A stretch of DNA of 64,000 bases from Loripinus fragilis (taxonomy: Eukaryota; Mollusca; Bivalvia; Lucinida; Lucinidae), in the NCBI GenBank assembly GCA_964019695.1, contig OZ026524.1, forward strand, positions 22,527,656-22,591,655, read 5' to 3'. The notes below the pieces were generated by a model. It worked only from the letters and a program-made list of their open reading frames with translations. It did no database searches and was not told where the DNA came from. This document shows positions 45,247-56,789 of the stretch, one piece after another; the stretch's first letter is position 1, and each line of letters starts with the position of its first letter. Both the position numbers and the translations under genes were made by a program.

Positions 45247-46068
45247 ATGCTTAACTTCTGTCTGACTGTATATATTATTTCCATTCGAAATAGCATCATT
45301 TGGAGTGAAGCCATACAAATGAGTGCAATACAGTGTAACGCCTGTAAAAGATTACTTTTACGTGTAGACAGTTTTAAAAGTCATAGACACGTTTGCAAAG
45401 GGGAAATTATGATCAAAAAAAGGAAAAATAATGCAATATCTTTGAAGATGTGTCGTCCGGTAGAGAATCTGAAGAAGACGATGACATAGAGGAACCAAAT
45501 ACAACTAAAGAGGACCAAAGAGTTGACATATTGGACCATATGATTAAACAGACTTACCACGAGATGCGAGATAGGTTGGACAAAAGGCGAGTGTTAAGAT
45601 GCATTGAGTTTCCGATTTAACTTTGGTAGAGGCCGGGGAAATGACTTCTGACATATTAAAGCCTGCTTACGAACAGAAGCTAGTCGAAATATTCAGAGGT
45701 TCAGTAGAAGCCTTATTTTAGTTTAAACAAGACTATGTCTATAAGAAAGTGATGCAGCGGGCAAAGCGTTTCAGGGATGAAGACGATCTAGATTACAACG
45801 AATCAGTCAGAAAAGCCTATAGGAAACGACGCCACTTGATAGAAATTAAACTCAAACAAAATAAGGAGCCCAACTTATTCAGTAATGAAGAAGATGATGA
45901 GAATGAAGAAGATGAAGAATTGCCAAAAGAACGAAAAGAAAGACATGATGTCTTGATTAAGAAAAGTGACCCTGACCGGTTTTTTTGTGTTTTTGCTTTG
46001 GTTTTTAAATACACGTGTGTCTGTAATATTGTCTTTGTTATTGTATGTGGATTATTAAAGATTTGAAT
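45247..46068 (+). pseudogene. Broken gene: zinc finger followed by acidic, helical protein
   Basis: A first frame (from 45247, internal ATG at 45319) encodes IQCNACKRLLLRVDSFKSHRHVC, a C-x2-C-x13-H-x3-C zinc-finger-like unit followed by a basic KKRKNN stretch. After a frameshift near 45430 comes SSGRESEEDDDIEEPN and LDHMIKQTYHEMRDRLDKRR, ending at TAA ~45618. A third frame covers LVEAGEMTSDILKPAYEQKL, a TAG stop near 45720, then KVMQRAKRFRDEDDLDYNES, RKAYRKRRHLIEIKLK and an acidic NEEDDENEEDEELPKE run, ending at 46066. These fragments follow one another as one ancestral protein of ~260 residues. I do not recognise the family with certainty; it looks like a DNA-binding accessory protein of a mobile element, or a processed gene copy. 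It lies in the giant intron, same strand. Confidence 0.65.
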
Positions 46069-46224
46069 CTAGCGAGTTTGTTTTCGATTTGTTAGCTCAC
46101 ATGCTTAAAGTCACTATTGGGATCAGTTGGCATCTGTCTATCTTGCAATGTCCATTTTCGTGGGTTGATATCAATTTGCTTTAAATGACAATTACTCCTG
46201 CACGTTTGAGCCAATTTTAACCTA

Positions 46225-46560
46225 ACTTCACTGGAATGGTCCCTAGGTGACCCTCTACAAAAATAGTTAAAGGACATTTGATCTGTTAAAAATGGCTGCC
46301 AGGGGGACTGATAACAAAACATTTTAAAATATCCTCTTAAACCTGCGATCAGAATTCAAAAAAATTTGGTAGAAATGATCATTGGACGACCTTCTACAAA
46401 AATAGCTAAAACTAATTTGATCTGTCAAAAAACATAACTGTCAGGGGTCGTGGCTAGTTCCCTTTATGCACCTATGTAAGAAATTTTTAACATCTTCTCC
46501 TCTGAAACAGGTAGTCAGAATTGAAAACAATTTAGTAGAAATTATCACAAAGTAGCTAAA
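46225..46560 (+). repeat. Family E repeat fragment
   Basis: Two rounds of CTCTACAAAAATAGCTAAAAC.AATTTGATCTGT-like phrases with ATGGCTGCCAGGGGG and CTCCTCTGAAACAGGTAGTC, matching 33450-33790 and 51780-52400. Non-coding. Confidence 0.7.
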
Positions 46561-46565
46561 ACAAA

Positions 46566-46750
46566 TTTGGGGAGGGCAGTGGCTCATTGGTAGAGAGCTT
46601 GTCTCGTAGCATGTTCGAGCCTCACCGGCGTCACTGTGTTGTGTCCTTGAGCAAGACACGTTAATCCTTGCTTAGTAATGGTTCAACCAAAGAAGACCTG
46701 TCGCCACATTACAGAAAAATGTTGACTGGGACATAAAGAATTAAGTCAAA
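46566..46750 (+). mobile_element. tRNA-derived SINE (family S2), second copy
   Basis: GGGCAGTGGCTCATTGGTAGAG (A box), GTTCGAGCCTCACC (B box), GTCACTGTGTTGTGTCC, ending GACTGGGACATAAAGAATTAAG and an A/C-rich tail. Same family as 33815-34015. Confidence 0.87.
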
Positions 46751-46804
46751 CAAAGAAAATGAATCTGATTTAATAAAAAAAACATGGCCACTAAGATGCA
46801 AAGT

Positions 46805-47730
46805 AAGTTAGTGTGCAAAGATCAGTAATCGATACAATCAAGTACCACACATGACCCAGGATACCAATGGGCAAGTGACAAACTCACAGTTAGACACCAC
46901 AAAAAAGAGCCAAGAGGTTAGCCCTTTCCCAGCAGGTAACCACAAGGCACATATAAACAGACGCACACAAAAACATAGCAAAGACAAGACAGAAAAAACA
47001 AAAAAGATCAACAAAAAAGTACCACCTTGGAATGGTCGGGTAAAATATTTTACTGGAGGGCTTAAACAGGTTTCACGGCATCAACCTCACCATTAATTCA
47101 GATGTGGATCAAGACACATAGATATTTGGTTTGCATGAAAGACCCCAAACTTATCAATGCATCATCCAACAGGTAAACCCCAGTGGGTCCAACAAACAGT
47201 CAAAGCATCAGGCCCCTACCATCTAATCAATAGATAAGTCTTTAAGTCGGAACCTTCATAGAGTCTGAAGTCTGACACACCAGCGTGCAATTAAAGATGA
47301 AGGCACAGTTGCCAACGTGGTTGGGTTGATCACCAAGCATGTAGTCTGTTGCAGTACACTAATATTATAGCCAATCTTTTTATAATGGGAAATTATTTTA
47401 ATGAACTGCGCTAAAAATTATTAGAGCCAACAATCTGCTTAAATTTTACACCACGTCACCTTAGAATTCAGGTTTCAAAAGGCCATGGCGCAAGAGAAAT
47501 TTAAGTCCAACTTGGAATTTATATATCAAATCATAGTATTGTCTATAAAATTTAGAAAAGGCTTTTCGGAGTTTATGAAATCAATAGCCTTGTTTAAGAA
47601 GTTTCTGAGTAACCAATTTATTGCAAGTGTTGAAGTCAGTATCATAGCTAGATGCCCTAGAATAACATATGTGTTGACAAAAATAGACTCCATAGTATGT
47701 AGAGTGAGTGTTACGTCATTAAGACGGTCA
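46805..47730 (-). pseudogene. R1 retroelement: end of reverse transcriptase plus 3' region
   Basis: On the minus strand, 47730-47140 encodes in broken frames YYGVYFCQHICYSRASSY, NKLVTQKLLKQGY, KAFSKFYRQYYDLIYKFQVG, SAQFIKIISHYKKIGYNIS and LQQTTCLVINP. They are in the same order as in the copy at 62480-63612. This is the conserved tail following the RT palm. The 3' region then continues to 46805 with the blocks shared by all R1 copies. Frameshifts and stops make it inactive. Opposite in orientation to the host gene. Confidence 0.83.
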
Positions 47731-49984
47731 GGACGAAAGAGGGGAATGTTTAAATGGAAGATTCCTTTAAGCGTTGACAATGCTAGCAGGGAAAAATAAT
47801 GCACGAAAATAGTAACAACTTTTCAGTACTTTATGTACTAAAAAAACAACAACATCGACATCACATTAATGTTACAAAGACACCACCTAGGCTATTATTT
47901 CTGGCTAGTTATCCATCCTATACTAAGGCAAGTTTTCACTCTAAGATAGCTTCTACAAGAATCAATCTTAAGGCATACGTCAACCAGGCAGAAAAAAGAG
48001 ACGTAAAGAATATACAATTAACATATAAATGTAAGATCTTATAATATGAGCTCTTCTATTATACTGTTCTGCAGATATTTATCCTCATTATTCCCGATTA
48101 ACCCGATTCGCGAAATGTTTGATCACTTTTGGTGGTTCAACCGCTTGACTCTTGGGTCAGTCTGATCTGTGCTTATTCCGTGAATTTGAACCACTACGTA
48201 CTTCTGATGTTTAATTTCTCTTTCTTTGGTTATTTGATAACCTTGGATACACGCGATCTTGACCTTTGGGTCAGTCTATGCGCGATCCTAGCTCTTAGGT
48301 TGTCACGACTAACTCTCTAGTTGATTTGCTGAACCCAAACCACGTTGGGGACCTTATTCTTTTCCAGTTGGAAAGACAATACCAAATCCCACTCTGTCAG
48401 TGGTCTAAGGGGATCAGCTACTTTCCCTATCCTCAGTTTTAAGATCGGATGGCTTCACGGCTTACTTCCCCTAACGTAGGAGGGGACACTGAGAGACGAT
48501 TCTGTAAAAATAATCTACTAATAGAATATTGGTTACTCAGAATCTCCCTGTTGTGTCTAGTGGAGTTGTTCGTTTTCATGTTTACAAAATAAAAAAAAAT
48601 TAGTGGTCCAATTTTTAAAAACAACAGCCTAACCCTATAAGCGCGCGATTAGCCCTCACCAGTGGGCGTATGGCTAACAGCTCCCATGCGGTTAGAATGG
48701 ATCCGCTTTTCGGATATCCTGCCCCTAAATTTGTGAAACGGAAACGTAATTTTTATTGACCAGCCTGTGTCAGTACTCAACAATACCTCCAATGCCGTAA
48801 CGAACAAACCCACACACTGCCAAAATGAACAGTGCGCTATTATAACGTCAACCCTGGTTTTGCGACGCTAAAGTAGCCAAAACATTGATAATCGGTGACC
48901 TTTTCCCTCTGAAGTCACGCAATCTAGATAGTTTCGAGGTTTACAAATACTGATACTTATTCATTTTAAAAGTCCAGGAAAGCGTCGAACAACGCAATGT
49001 CAACGTAACGTCTCAATATCACGTTGGCCACCACCTTGTCTATGTGCTAATGTTGTTCTTGCACATAGTATCAGCAGTAAACACATCATTATTGCATAAA
49101 TACCTATGCGCATAGCTGTTTGAAGCCGTTGTCAAATCAGACAAAAGCCATGTTCAAATCATGGAATTCACGCGCTGTTTGACAATGGCTAATAAAGTTT
49201 TGATATGCGTATTTGGGACCGCACGTTGCTATTGTAAATAAACAAAGATGTAAACTACCCTACAGTTTTGGCCTAAAATCGGTGACCGGGTCGTATGGTA
49301 TCAAGACTATGGGATGTTAGCACGTAAACCTAGATCTGCAACTCTCTAAAGATACACAGATCTACATTGTATCATGACTATGAATGGACTCAACATCAAG
49401 CATTTAAAGCAGTGTTCAGCAGCAAGTTTAGATTCATGAAGAGATAAAGAAATATAGAAAAAGCCTTGCCTTTAGTCTATGTTATTTTCGTGTATAATAT
49501 ATATATATATATATATATGTAAAAACTCCACTTCCAGGATGTCAGAAATTGTTCCGGATACGTTGTGTATCGGCCATTATTTCTCAACACGTTTACCCAT
49601 GTAGGACAAAACATGACCCCGTTTTTCATTTCTTTCCAGACTTTTGCAATTATTAAACGTTATGAAAAGTTTCTAATATCCTATCCACAAAGAAAGTATG
49701 TACAGTAATTAAGTGTTAATCCAGAACACTAATATTCACTGAAAATCCTGAATATTTACGAGTTCTTTTCATCTGATTCGTGTCGTGCTTTACGAACATT
49801 TCTTACTCTGACAGTGCCCAGAAACAGCATAAACAAAACATTCACTACAGCGGTTCTTTCAAAAGTTATCAGTTGACTATAGCGACACTGAATGCCGTAC
49901 ATTTGTATTGCAATTTTCTTGCATTTTAGAGGTAAAAATCCCCCGATAAAAGAAGAACTGCATTACATTAATGCAAGAATAGCG
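47731..49984. other. Giant intron sequence, with an unusual block at 48050-48720
   Basis: No exon. Between about 48050 and 48720 the composition is less AT-rich, and a phrase TTGAC(T/C).TTGGGTCAGTCT occurs twice ~110 bp apart. It ends with CGCGCGATTAGCCC and GGATCCGC.TTTCGGATATCC, a short palindrome. Not related to any other block that I recognise. An (AT)n run lies at 49492-49519. Confidence 0.45.
49492..49519 (+). repeat. (AT)n microsatellite
   Basis: About 13 AT units, uninterrupted. Confidence 0.95.
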
Positions 49985-50172
49985 ATCAACCAAGGTTTTG
50001 AGTGTATTAACATTCGCCGGGTCCTGAGAAAGGTGTTTGAACACTAAGCCAAAGGCTGACATTCGCCGGGTCCCAAGAAAGGTGTTCGAACACGAAGCCA
50101 AAGGCTGAGTATTCAAACACCTTCCTAGGGACCCGGCGAATGTTAATACACTCTAAACCATGGTTGATCCCT
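49985..50172. repeat. Foldback repeat with duplicated inner unit
   Basis: The outer arms GATCAACCAAGG...GAGTGTATTAACATTCGCC and the complementary right arm (to GGTTGATC) pair. The left side carries the block ATTCGCCGGGTCC..AGAAAGGTGTT.GAACAC.AAGCCAAAGGCTGA twice in tandem. ~188 bp, non-coding. Confidence 0.8.
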
Positions 50173-50174
50173 AT

Positions 50175-51295
50175 AATATGACCTATCCTCAAACATAATA
50201 TTTACATCAATATTGCATTTTTTTCTGCTGTTTCATGCATGAATAATGCACAATATTTTAATATATGTTATGGTGAAAACACCTTATCTTTAAACATACA
50301 TGTGTCAGCTAGAACCACAATTACATATGTATGTGGGATTATGTACCCGGCCATGACACGTATATGCGTCAGCTATTACCTTATTTATGTGAGTGTTTTT
50401 AGTGTATGCACCTAGCCCTTAACTTGCACATGCATTAGATATAACTTGATGTAACACACACAGGTCGCTGCAGAGAGCTTTCTCTCTCAGAAAGTCAATT
50501 CATCTTTCCAAACCACGCTATATAAGTCACAAATATGTAAAAAGTAGTTGCAAAATTGTTTATTCCACAATCGGTCTCCTGTTAATCCACCAGCATGCAA
50601 ATATGGTTTATGTGCAGGCCTGACGTAGTCTGCGACCACTTTTGGCCAAAATAATCCTCTAAGTCTATACTGACAGTTCCATTATAGCGGCAAGAACGGT
50701 CCCAGAGGATTTTTAGGCAGTGTGTAGATTGATAGGTAAGTGCGTAACATTAGCTATTTTCGCCGAAAAAACGGGACATTATTTGTATTGCCCTATAGAA
50801 CCCGTACACGGAATGCTGGCCGACTCAAAAGACGACAAAATAGAAAATGATGACTTATTATTTTCAGTTAATTGACCTGCTAGGGACATCGCGATCGATG
50901 CAAAAGCACTTAATCGCCATAGCCCGAATATGTACAATTTAAACTCTGACAAATATCGATAACTTCACGTACCTGCCTCGTGTAAAGAAACAGAGTCTCT
51001 ACGACGTATCTTCTATGGTATCTTTTCAATGTCCCCTAACACAAATGGACAGGTCTGTCCCTTACATAGGAAAATATGCATAAGATTTGCGAGAAAGACG
51101 TGAAAACCTTGTTTCACTAAATACTCACGTTACTAAGTATAGAAACAGTGAACTCCATCTCAGACAAACCACCCTTATATTGGACTAATATTAGAAAAGA
51201 TACCGTTTCTCAGTTCATATAGGTGACTAGGTGCACACCTAACCCTTTGTGTATTTATGTGTATAAGCAACCATCACTGATTCTGATGTTTCCTT
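50175..51295. other. Giant intron sequence, unassigned
   Basis: No exon or repeat relation seen. Confidence 0.4.
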
Positions 51296-51299
51296 AATT

Positions 51300-51720
51300 C
51301 GAAATCGTAACAGCGAGGAACATCGCCATCTAAAAATGGGAAATTGACAATTTCAAAATCAAAGTCGTCACGTTTATCATAAATTTTAGTCGAAAAATTA
51401 TCATAAGAAATTGACAAATGCAAGTCTAAAATGTGGCAGTGGTATCAGAAGTATTGGTTTTATTAAGGGTATATTTGACTTATCATATTGTCAAAATAAA
51501 CATTATTAATGTTTAAAATGTTGTCCAAATATCTAGATGTAGTGTTAAACGCATCAATAACATCAGTCTGCTTATCATCAGAAAAAGGCATCATAAAGTC
51601 ACTTTCATAACAAAACAGGAATAAATTGGCCTATAGGAATCCCAACTACTTGTCTATACAGTTTAGTGCCAAATTGAATAAAAATGTTGTCAGCGCATCA
51701 CATACATTTTGACATGACCA
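51300..51720 (-). pseudogene. R1 retroelement: reverse-transcriptase palm remnant
   Basis: On the minus strand, 51690-51620 encodes NIFIQFGTKLYRQVVGIPIG, matching the Q..GIP.G motif that precedes the catalytic palm in reverse transcriptases. Then follow KQTDVIDAFNTTSRYLDNIL, where YLDN stands at the YxDD position with the second Asp lost, NNVYFDNMISQIYP, and in shifted frames YDKRDDFDFEIVNFPFLDGD. The latter overlaps the start of the copy at 63212-63612. A deletion follows GIPIG, so it is inactive. Penelope-like is my best guess for the class, from the RT tail; no GIY-YIG endonuclease was found. Confidence 0.8.
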
Positions 51721-51779
51721 TGCAATGATATTTTCTAAGTTTTTCCGAGCTAAAGTCAGTTTCCCATTTTCAACTTCCC

Positions 51780-52400
51780 ATAATGAACTTTAAACTGCTT
51801 CTCCTCTGAAACCAGTGGTCGGAATTGTAAATTTGATAGCAGCATTAATGACTATGTGACCTTTTGAACAGATGAAATTTGATCCGCCAAAAACATTGCC
51901 ACCAGGGGCTCTGGCTTATGGATATATATAAAACTATAAAAGATCTTCTCCTGAAGTGGATGGCCAGAATTCAAAATCATTTGATAGAAATGATCACTGG
52001 ATGGCCTTTGACAAAAATAGCTAACACGAAATTGATCAGTCAAAAACAAGGTGACCAGGATGTGTGTCCAGTGTTCCTTATGCACCCATGCAACCAACTT
52101 TAAATCTTTTCTTCTCTTAAACCAGTTATCAGAATTGAAAAAGTGTTGGCAGAAATAATTATTTGGTGACCCTCTACCAAATAGCTAAAAGAAATTTGAT
52201 CTGTTAAATAGCGTGGAAGCCAGGGGCGTGCCTAATTGTGGTAAGGCAAACTTTAAAAAATTCTCCTCTGAAACCGATAATTTAGTAGACTTGAACTCTG
52301 GATGACCTACCAAAATAGCTAATACGTATTTGACCCTTCAAAAACATGTAGGCCAGCTTGCGTGGCCAGTTGACCTTATGCACATGTACCTATCGCATGT
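51780..52400 (+). repeat. Family E repeat, several rounds
   Basis: Four diverged rounds of CTCCTCTGAAACCAGTGGTC, GAATTGAAAA, GACCCTCTACCAAATAGCTAAAAG and AAACATGG..GCCAGGGG. Non-coding; same family as at 33.4-34.7 kb and 46.2 kb. Confidence 0.75.
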
Positions 52401-52409
52401 GAGCAATTA

Positions 52410-53005
52410 AGGGTCATATTGATTCTCTTGTTTTTCTAAACTTACTGCGAATTTCTAATCAACCTTGCTCAGCTACTATTATCAGTCTAAAGGCAATTAG
52501 TCTCTATAAGCATCATTGCCCTGCCTTATAATATGAAGAGTGTATGATGTAGTATGTCCATTCCACCTTCTTCCACATCACTTCACATTATCTCAACATT
52601 CTAATCGCAACGGCCATAGCATAGTATAGGACGACAAACAGCCAAATCATCAGGCCCCTACCATATCATCAATAGATAAGTCTTTAAGTCGGAACCGTCA
52701 TAGAGTCTGAAGTCTGACCCACCGGCGTGCAACTAAAGAGGAAAGCAAAGCTGCCAACTGTCTTGGGTTGACCACCAAGCATGCAGTCTGTTGAAATACA
52801 TTAATGTTATAGCCAATCTTTATATAATGGGAAATTAATTAAATGAACTGCGCTGAAAAATTATTAGAGCAAACAATCTTCTTCAATTTATACACCAAGC
52901 CACCATATAATTCAGGTTCCTAAAGTCCATGGCGTAAGAGAGATTTAAGTCCAACTTGGAATTTAGAAATCAAATCATAGTATAGTCTATAAAATTTAGA
53001 AAAGC
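52410..53005 (-). mobile_element. R1 retroelement fragment: RT tail and 3' region
   Basis: Matches 47140-47560 and 62980-63350 nearly throughout, for example CAGTCTGTTGAAATACATTAATG and AACTTGGAATTTAGA. Minus-strand remnants of the tail peptide include QTACMLGGQP-type frames and SKFYRLYYDLI. The low-coordinate end (52415-52625) is the inverted counterpart of 31520-31760. It is joined head-to-head with the next element at ~53007. Confidence 0.78.
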
Positions 53006-53009
53006 TTTG

Positions 53010-53265
53010 GCGAATAAAGACTTATCTATAGATGAGAAGGTAAGGGTCTGATGCTGTGTCTGTTGTTGGGCCCATCCGAATTTATCTGTAAGATTCTGCT
53101 CTGGTATTCAGTTGTATGTACTCTTGAGTCCTTAACTTTGTTTTATCTCCTTTTTAAATCTTGATTTATATGTGCTCTGTGATTCACAGATAAGTTAGGC
53201 ATCGTTGATGCGAACCAAAGATCTGTGTGTCTTTATCCACATTAGAATTAAACTTTTAAACCTCC
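53010..53265 (+). mobile_element. R1 retroelement 3' fragment in opposite orientation
   Basis: It begins AAAGACTTATCTATAGATGA.AAGGTAAGGGTCTGATGCTGTG, the complement of a block at 52635-52695 of the preceding copy. It then runs into GTGATTCACAGATAAG and CACATTAGAATTAAAC. The two fragments thus form an imperfect head-to-head inverted pair. Confidence 0.65.
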
Positions 53266-53274
53266 ATTGTATAT

Positions 53275-54120
53275 TCTCAGACTTAAGTGGGGAATGGACT
53301 TATTAGAAAACATCACTTGAGTGGGGAATGGACTTATTAGAATACATCAAGTAGGTTAATTTTGTCATGGTGTGGGTTCGTAATTATAAAGTAAATGTTT
53401 TGGCTGACTTAGTAACAACAAGGTTAGCTTTTAAAAAAAGCTTAGAACCGTCGCATAGCGTATTCATAACTGTTACTAGGATTTTTTTAGTGTTTTAGTT
53501 TTTCATTTGCTGAGACCACTCTTTTTTTCATTATTTAAAACTCTGAGTATGTTTTGTTTAAGTTAACTATTTTTATGTACTATGTTCTGAATAGGTGATC
53601 CATTTGGAGCATGAAAAAGGGGAATAATGCACATTCTAATAAACCTTTAATCGTGCAAACACTGAATAGCGATAGAGGTCATCCCCACCTCCGCAAGCAG
53701 GTATTTTAGTAGTACATGTATGTACCCCTATTCCTCAATCTAAATCTTATTAACAAGGAATGCGCACTTAACCTCGGGGCATATTGAAACTGGTCAATCT
53801 AAATCTGAAAATTACGTTTCACTTAGCGGAGCATATCCAAAGGCCACATTTCTCCAGGGTTAGATGTTCTAAAATATCAAAAACATAGAGCTATCGCATA
53901 GCGCATTATTGTTACAAGACAACACTTTAAATAGTTTTTTTTGCATTTTCTACAGCCACTCTTTCTTCAGTTCTATCTTGCATTTAAAGCTCAGTGGTTT
54001 TTTGTTTTTGTACTTGTATGTGTATGCTAAGTTCTGAATCGATGATCAAGCAAATGTAACAGGAAATATGAATCTACTAGACTGGGTTTTTTGACTATTC
54101 GTGACACACTGAAAAGTGCA
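53275..54120 (+). repeat. Small direct repeats, including a ~440-bp diverged duplication
   Basis: GTGGGGAATGGACTTATTAGAA is directly repeated at ~53288 and ~53318. Further on, the block starting AGAACCGTCGCATAGCG (53446) recurs, diverged, as AGAGCTATCGCATAGCGC (53885), followed in both by CACTCTTT and TATG.TAAGTTCTGAAT. Non-coding. Confidence 0.55.
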
Positions 54121-55301
54121 AGCGTTCACAAACATACCTTCTCACACACCCTTTTTAACTTGTATCTTAAAGAAAATGATCAGATATCTGCCGATTTCAC
54201 CAGTAATTAATTGAAGACATTTTGACCAGTTCGGGGACATTTAGATTTGGTGGTTCTTTGATTTGTGGACGTTTTGAAGTACATAGAGATTGAAGGCAGA
54301 AACGGAAATTCACCGTTTCGGACACGCCAAGAATATCCGAATTTGCTCCAGTTGGGAAGTTGGGTTCTTGCTCAGAGGAGTTCTTTATGACCTTTCATTT
54401 TCAGAAGCAAGCCGGTATCCAGGATAGAGTACTAACGTATTCACCATCGCTGACGCGATGGTGAATAAGAAAGATGATATGGCTTTATATTGACTCCTAC
54501 ACTCATAACCCTCCTGCACCTTCGACAGTATCCTATTTAAAAACTTGTCATATGTTTAATCAACATGTTTTATCAGAGAAATCGCTACATTAACAATGAA
54601 TGATTGTGGGTTTGATTTCATATTATGATAATTGAAGTGTAAATGTACATCATTGGAACAGTGGGCATTTCTAGCCACCTTTACACTCAGGGTGGACACT
54701 TCTCATCACTGGTGGCTCAGTGTGGACATGTTTCAACACATTTTTACCCTACTGCTAGTACTCTAGTACTTTACCAGTAGATAGATGTACATTTACGTTT
54801 AAAAAGAGACTAGGCACATGTGCGATGATGACCAAAATCTCACGAGAAGCTTCATTTACAATAATATGTATTTGATTTTATTGCAAAAATTGCTGCCTTT
54901 TTTGAAAGATTGTGTCGGTTTCACATCGACTAGGTGGCAATAGAAAAGCTCAGTTTGCGTTCTACGCTCATTATTTGGGCGACAGATAACGTTATTTTAG
55001 CTGTCGAAACGATGTTAAGATGTAAAATGGTACATTTGCGATCGCCGTTTACCTGGTGTGTTTTTCAATGAAATTGAATATAAAAGTATTTTTGGCAGTA
55101 ATTGTACAAATTTGGATACAATTGATTCTGAATCTGCAAAATAAGTACAGTTTGAAACTCTTTCCCTTTGAAGAAACGCCATCTTGTCGACAATTATGAA
55201 CAACACAGATTAAAGGAAGGGCAGCAAAGTCATGATACAAGTTTGGTATATCTAAACATAGGTGTGTTGTTGTCGTTCTATCTAATATTATCTTTTTTTA
55301 G
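54121..55301. other. End of giant intron, mostly unassigned
   Basis: Possible small MITE at 54635-54803 with GTGTAAATGTACATC inverted ends. It ends in a T-rich tract and the acceptor TCTTTTTTTAG of exon 5. Confidence 0.5.
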
Positions 55302-55572
55302 GCATTACACTCGACAAGTAACAAAATATTTGCCAACAGGGTAGATAGGCTGTACATAGTGGACCAGTCCTTTCATTTTAGTTCAGTCTTCTCAGAGGCA
55401 GCTCTAACAGATGCTAGAGGTCTTATTGTTGTGTTTGACAAGGACAGCAAAATTGAAGACAGATACCTGAGGACAAATTTCAAACATCTACGTATCATAT
55501 GGAGAACGCACTTTCAAGAAGTAGATAGAGACAAATCTGCCCTTGGCTTTCGGATCTTAGCCTACCCTTCAG
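55302..55572 (+). CDS. Discoidin/CUB protein gene, exon 5: second half of CUB-like domain 1
   Basis: It enters in phase 0 and leaves in phase 1 at CCTTCAG|GTAGGA. It encodes ALHSTSNKIFANRVDRLYIV..., then ALTDARGLIVVFDKDSK and FKHLRIIWRTHFQEVDRDKSALGFRILAYPS. The last part matches the closing L.I.F.(S/T)......GF...Y of CUB domains. Joined to exon 4 it gives a CUB-like domain of ~150 residues, longer than the usual 110 because of an extra loop, and without the canonical disulfide cysteines. Joining across the 27.7-kb intron rests on matching phase and on the two half-domains being complementary. Confidence 0.86.
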
Positions 55573-55744
55573 GTAGGACAGTATAAGAATTTATCATGAG
55601 TGTGAGGGTAGAATAGAAAAATCTGCACGAGGATCACCTGCTTGCTGAGTGATGAAAATCGGTGATCTCGAGGGACGGATTTTTCTATCCCAAACTGACA
55701 CAAATAATAGATTCGTTTTCTTGCTCACCACATAATGCCTCATT

Positions 55745-56300
55745 TATATTGGAACAACTTGAAAAAGACTTCCAGAAATCCTAAATACGCTGATAACATA
55801 ACAAATACCAACCACAAAGCCCAGACTAACAAGGGGAGGAACATTAAACAACTAATCAACAACAGAACCACCACCTTAGAACAGACAGTAGCTTAAACCA
55901 CCGGGGAATTAAATGTATTTTACCTGTTTCAAATATTCACCCTTGATTCTGTTGTTGTTAAAAATATAAATTGTTAATATATCAAAGAGTGTTCTAACAA
56001 ATGCAATTCATCACCACAGAGAAACACTCTGAAAAAATAAACATACTATGTTGAAATAAAGGAAATGGCTTACGACTCAAAGATAGTCAGATCTAAGGTA
56101 AACCTTGTTGAGCCACAGTGAACCAAGCCAAAGACAAGTATCAGGCACCAACCAACAGATGAAAGCCTTACGTCATTGAGTCTGATGCCTGATTCACCAT
56201 CGTGCAACTAAAGAGGAAACCGTGGCTATTAGCCATGATTCGGTTTACAACAAGGGCTTTTCAGCTTGCCGCATTGTATCCCCACTATAAACATTTTTTT
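55745..56300 (-). mobile_element. R1-related retroelement 3' region (subfamily B)
   Basis: The block 56090-56280, read on the minus strand, aligns with 56940-57130: GTTGCACGATGGTGAATCAG / GTTGCTAGACGGTGGGTCAG, and GGTGCCTGATACTTGTCTTTGG. The part at 55840-55920 carries the end block CCACCTTAGAACAGACAG. No RT coding left. Intron 5. Confidence 0.7.
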
Positions 56301-56789
56301 CATTCTGTCTGATTATATAATTATTTAAATTGATTGCTAAAATAAGGCTTTTCAAGAATTTTTTTATGATATTATAAACTTAATCTACATAAAATACCGG
56401 CTCCAATACATGTATCCTCTGCTGCAGAAGAGTTTTCAAACCATTATTGTGTTTAGCAATTAACTCTGAGTGTCTGTGATAAATCTTTTGAAATCTAGAA
56501 TCCTATTTTAATTATTTAGCAGTCGAAAATTGGTTTCTATTGTTGAAATCATCAACATTAGAATATACACTCACAAAATGAATAAGCTACACAATATATA
56601 CACCAAAGGGAGGGGAGCAAGGACTATCTCAAGAAAGAAATGAACAATTACTTATAATAATTAAAATTCAAAACTTCCTGTTTATCATATATTCCAGATA
56701 AAACTAGCCCAAGTACAAAAAGGGGGCCTCAATAGCATAGGAGTTTGGCTTTTAATTGAAATTCAGTTGCAATATCTGACTTACCTTTT
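56301..56789. other. Intron 5 sequence, unassigned
   Basis: AT-rich spacer between two oppositely oriented R1-type fragments. No exon seen. Confidence 0.45.
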
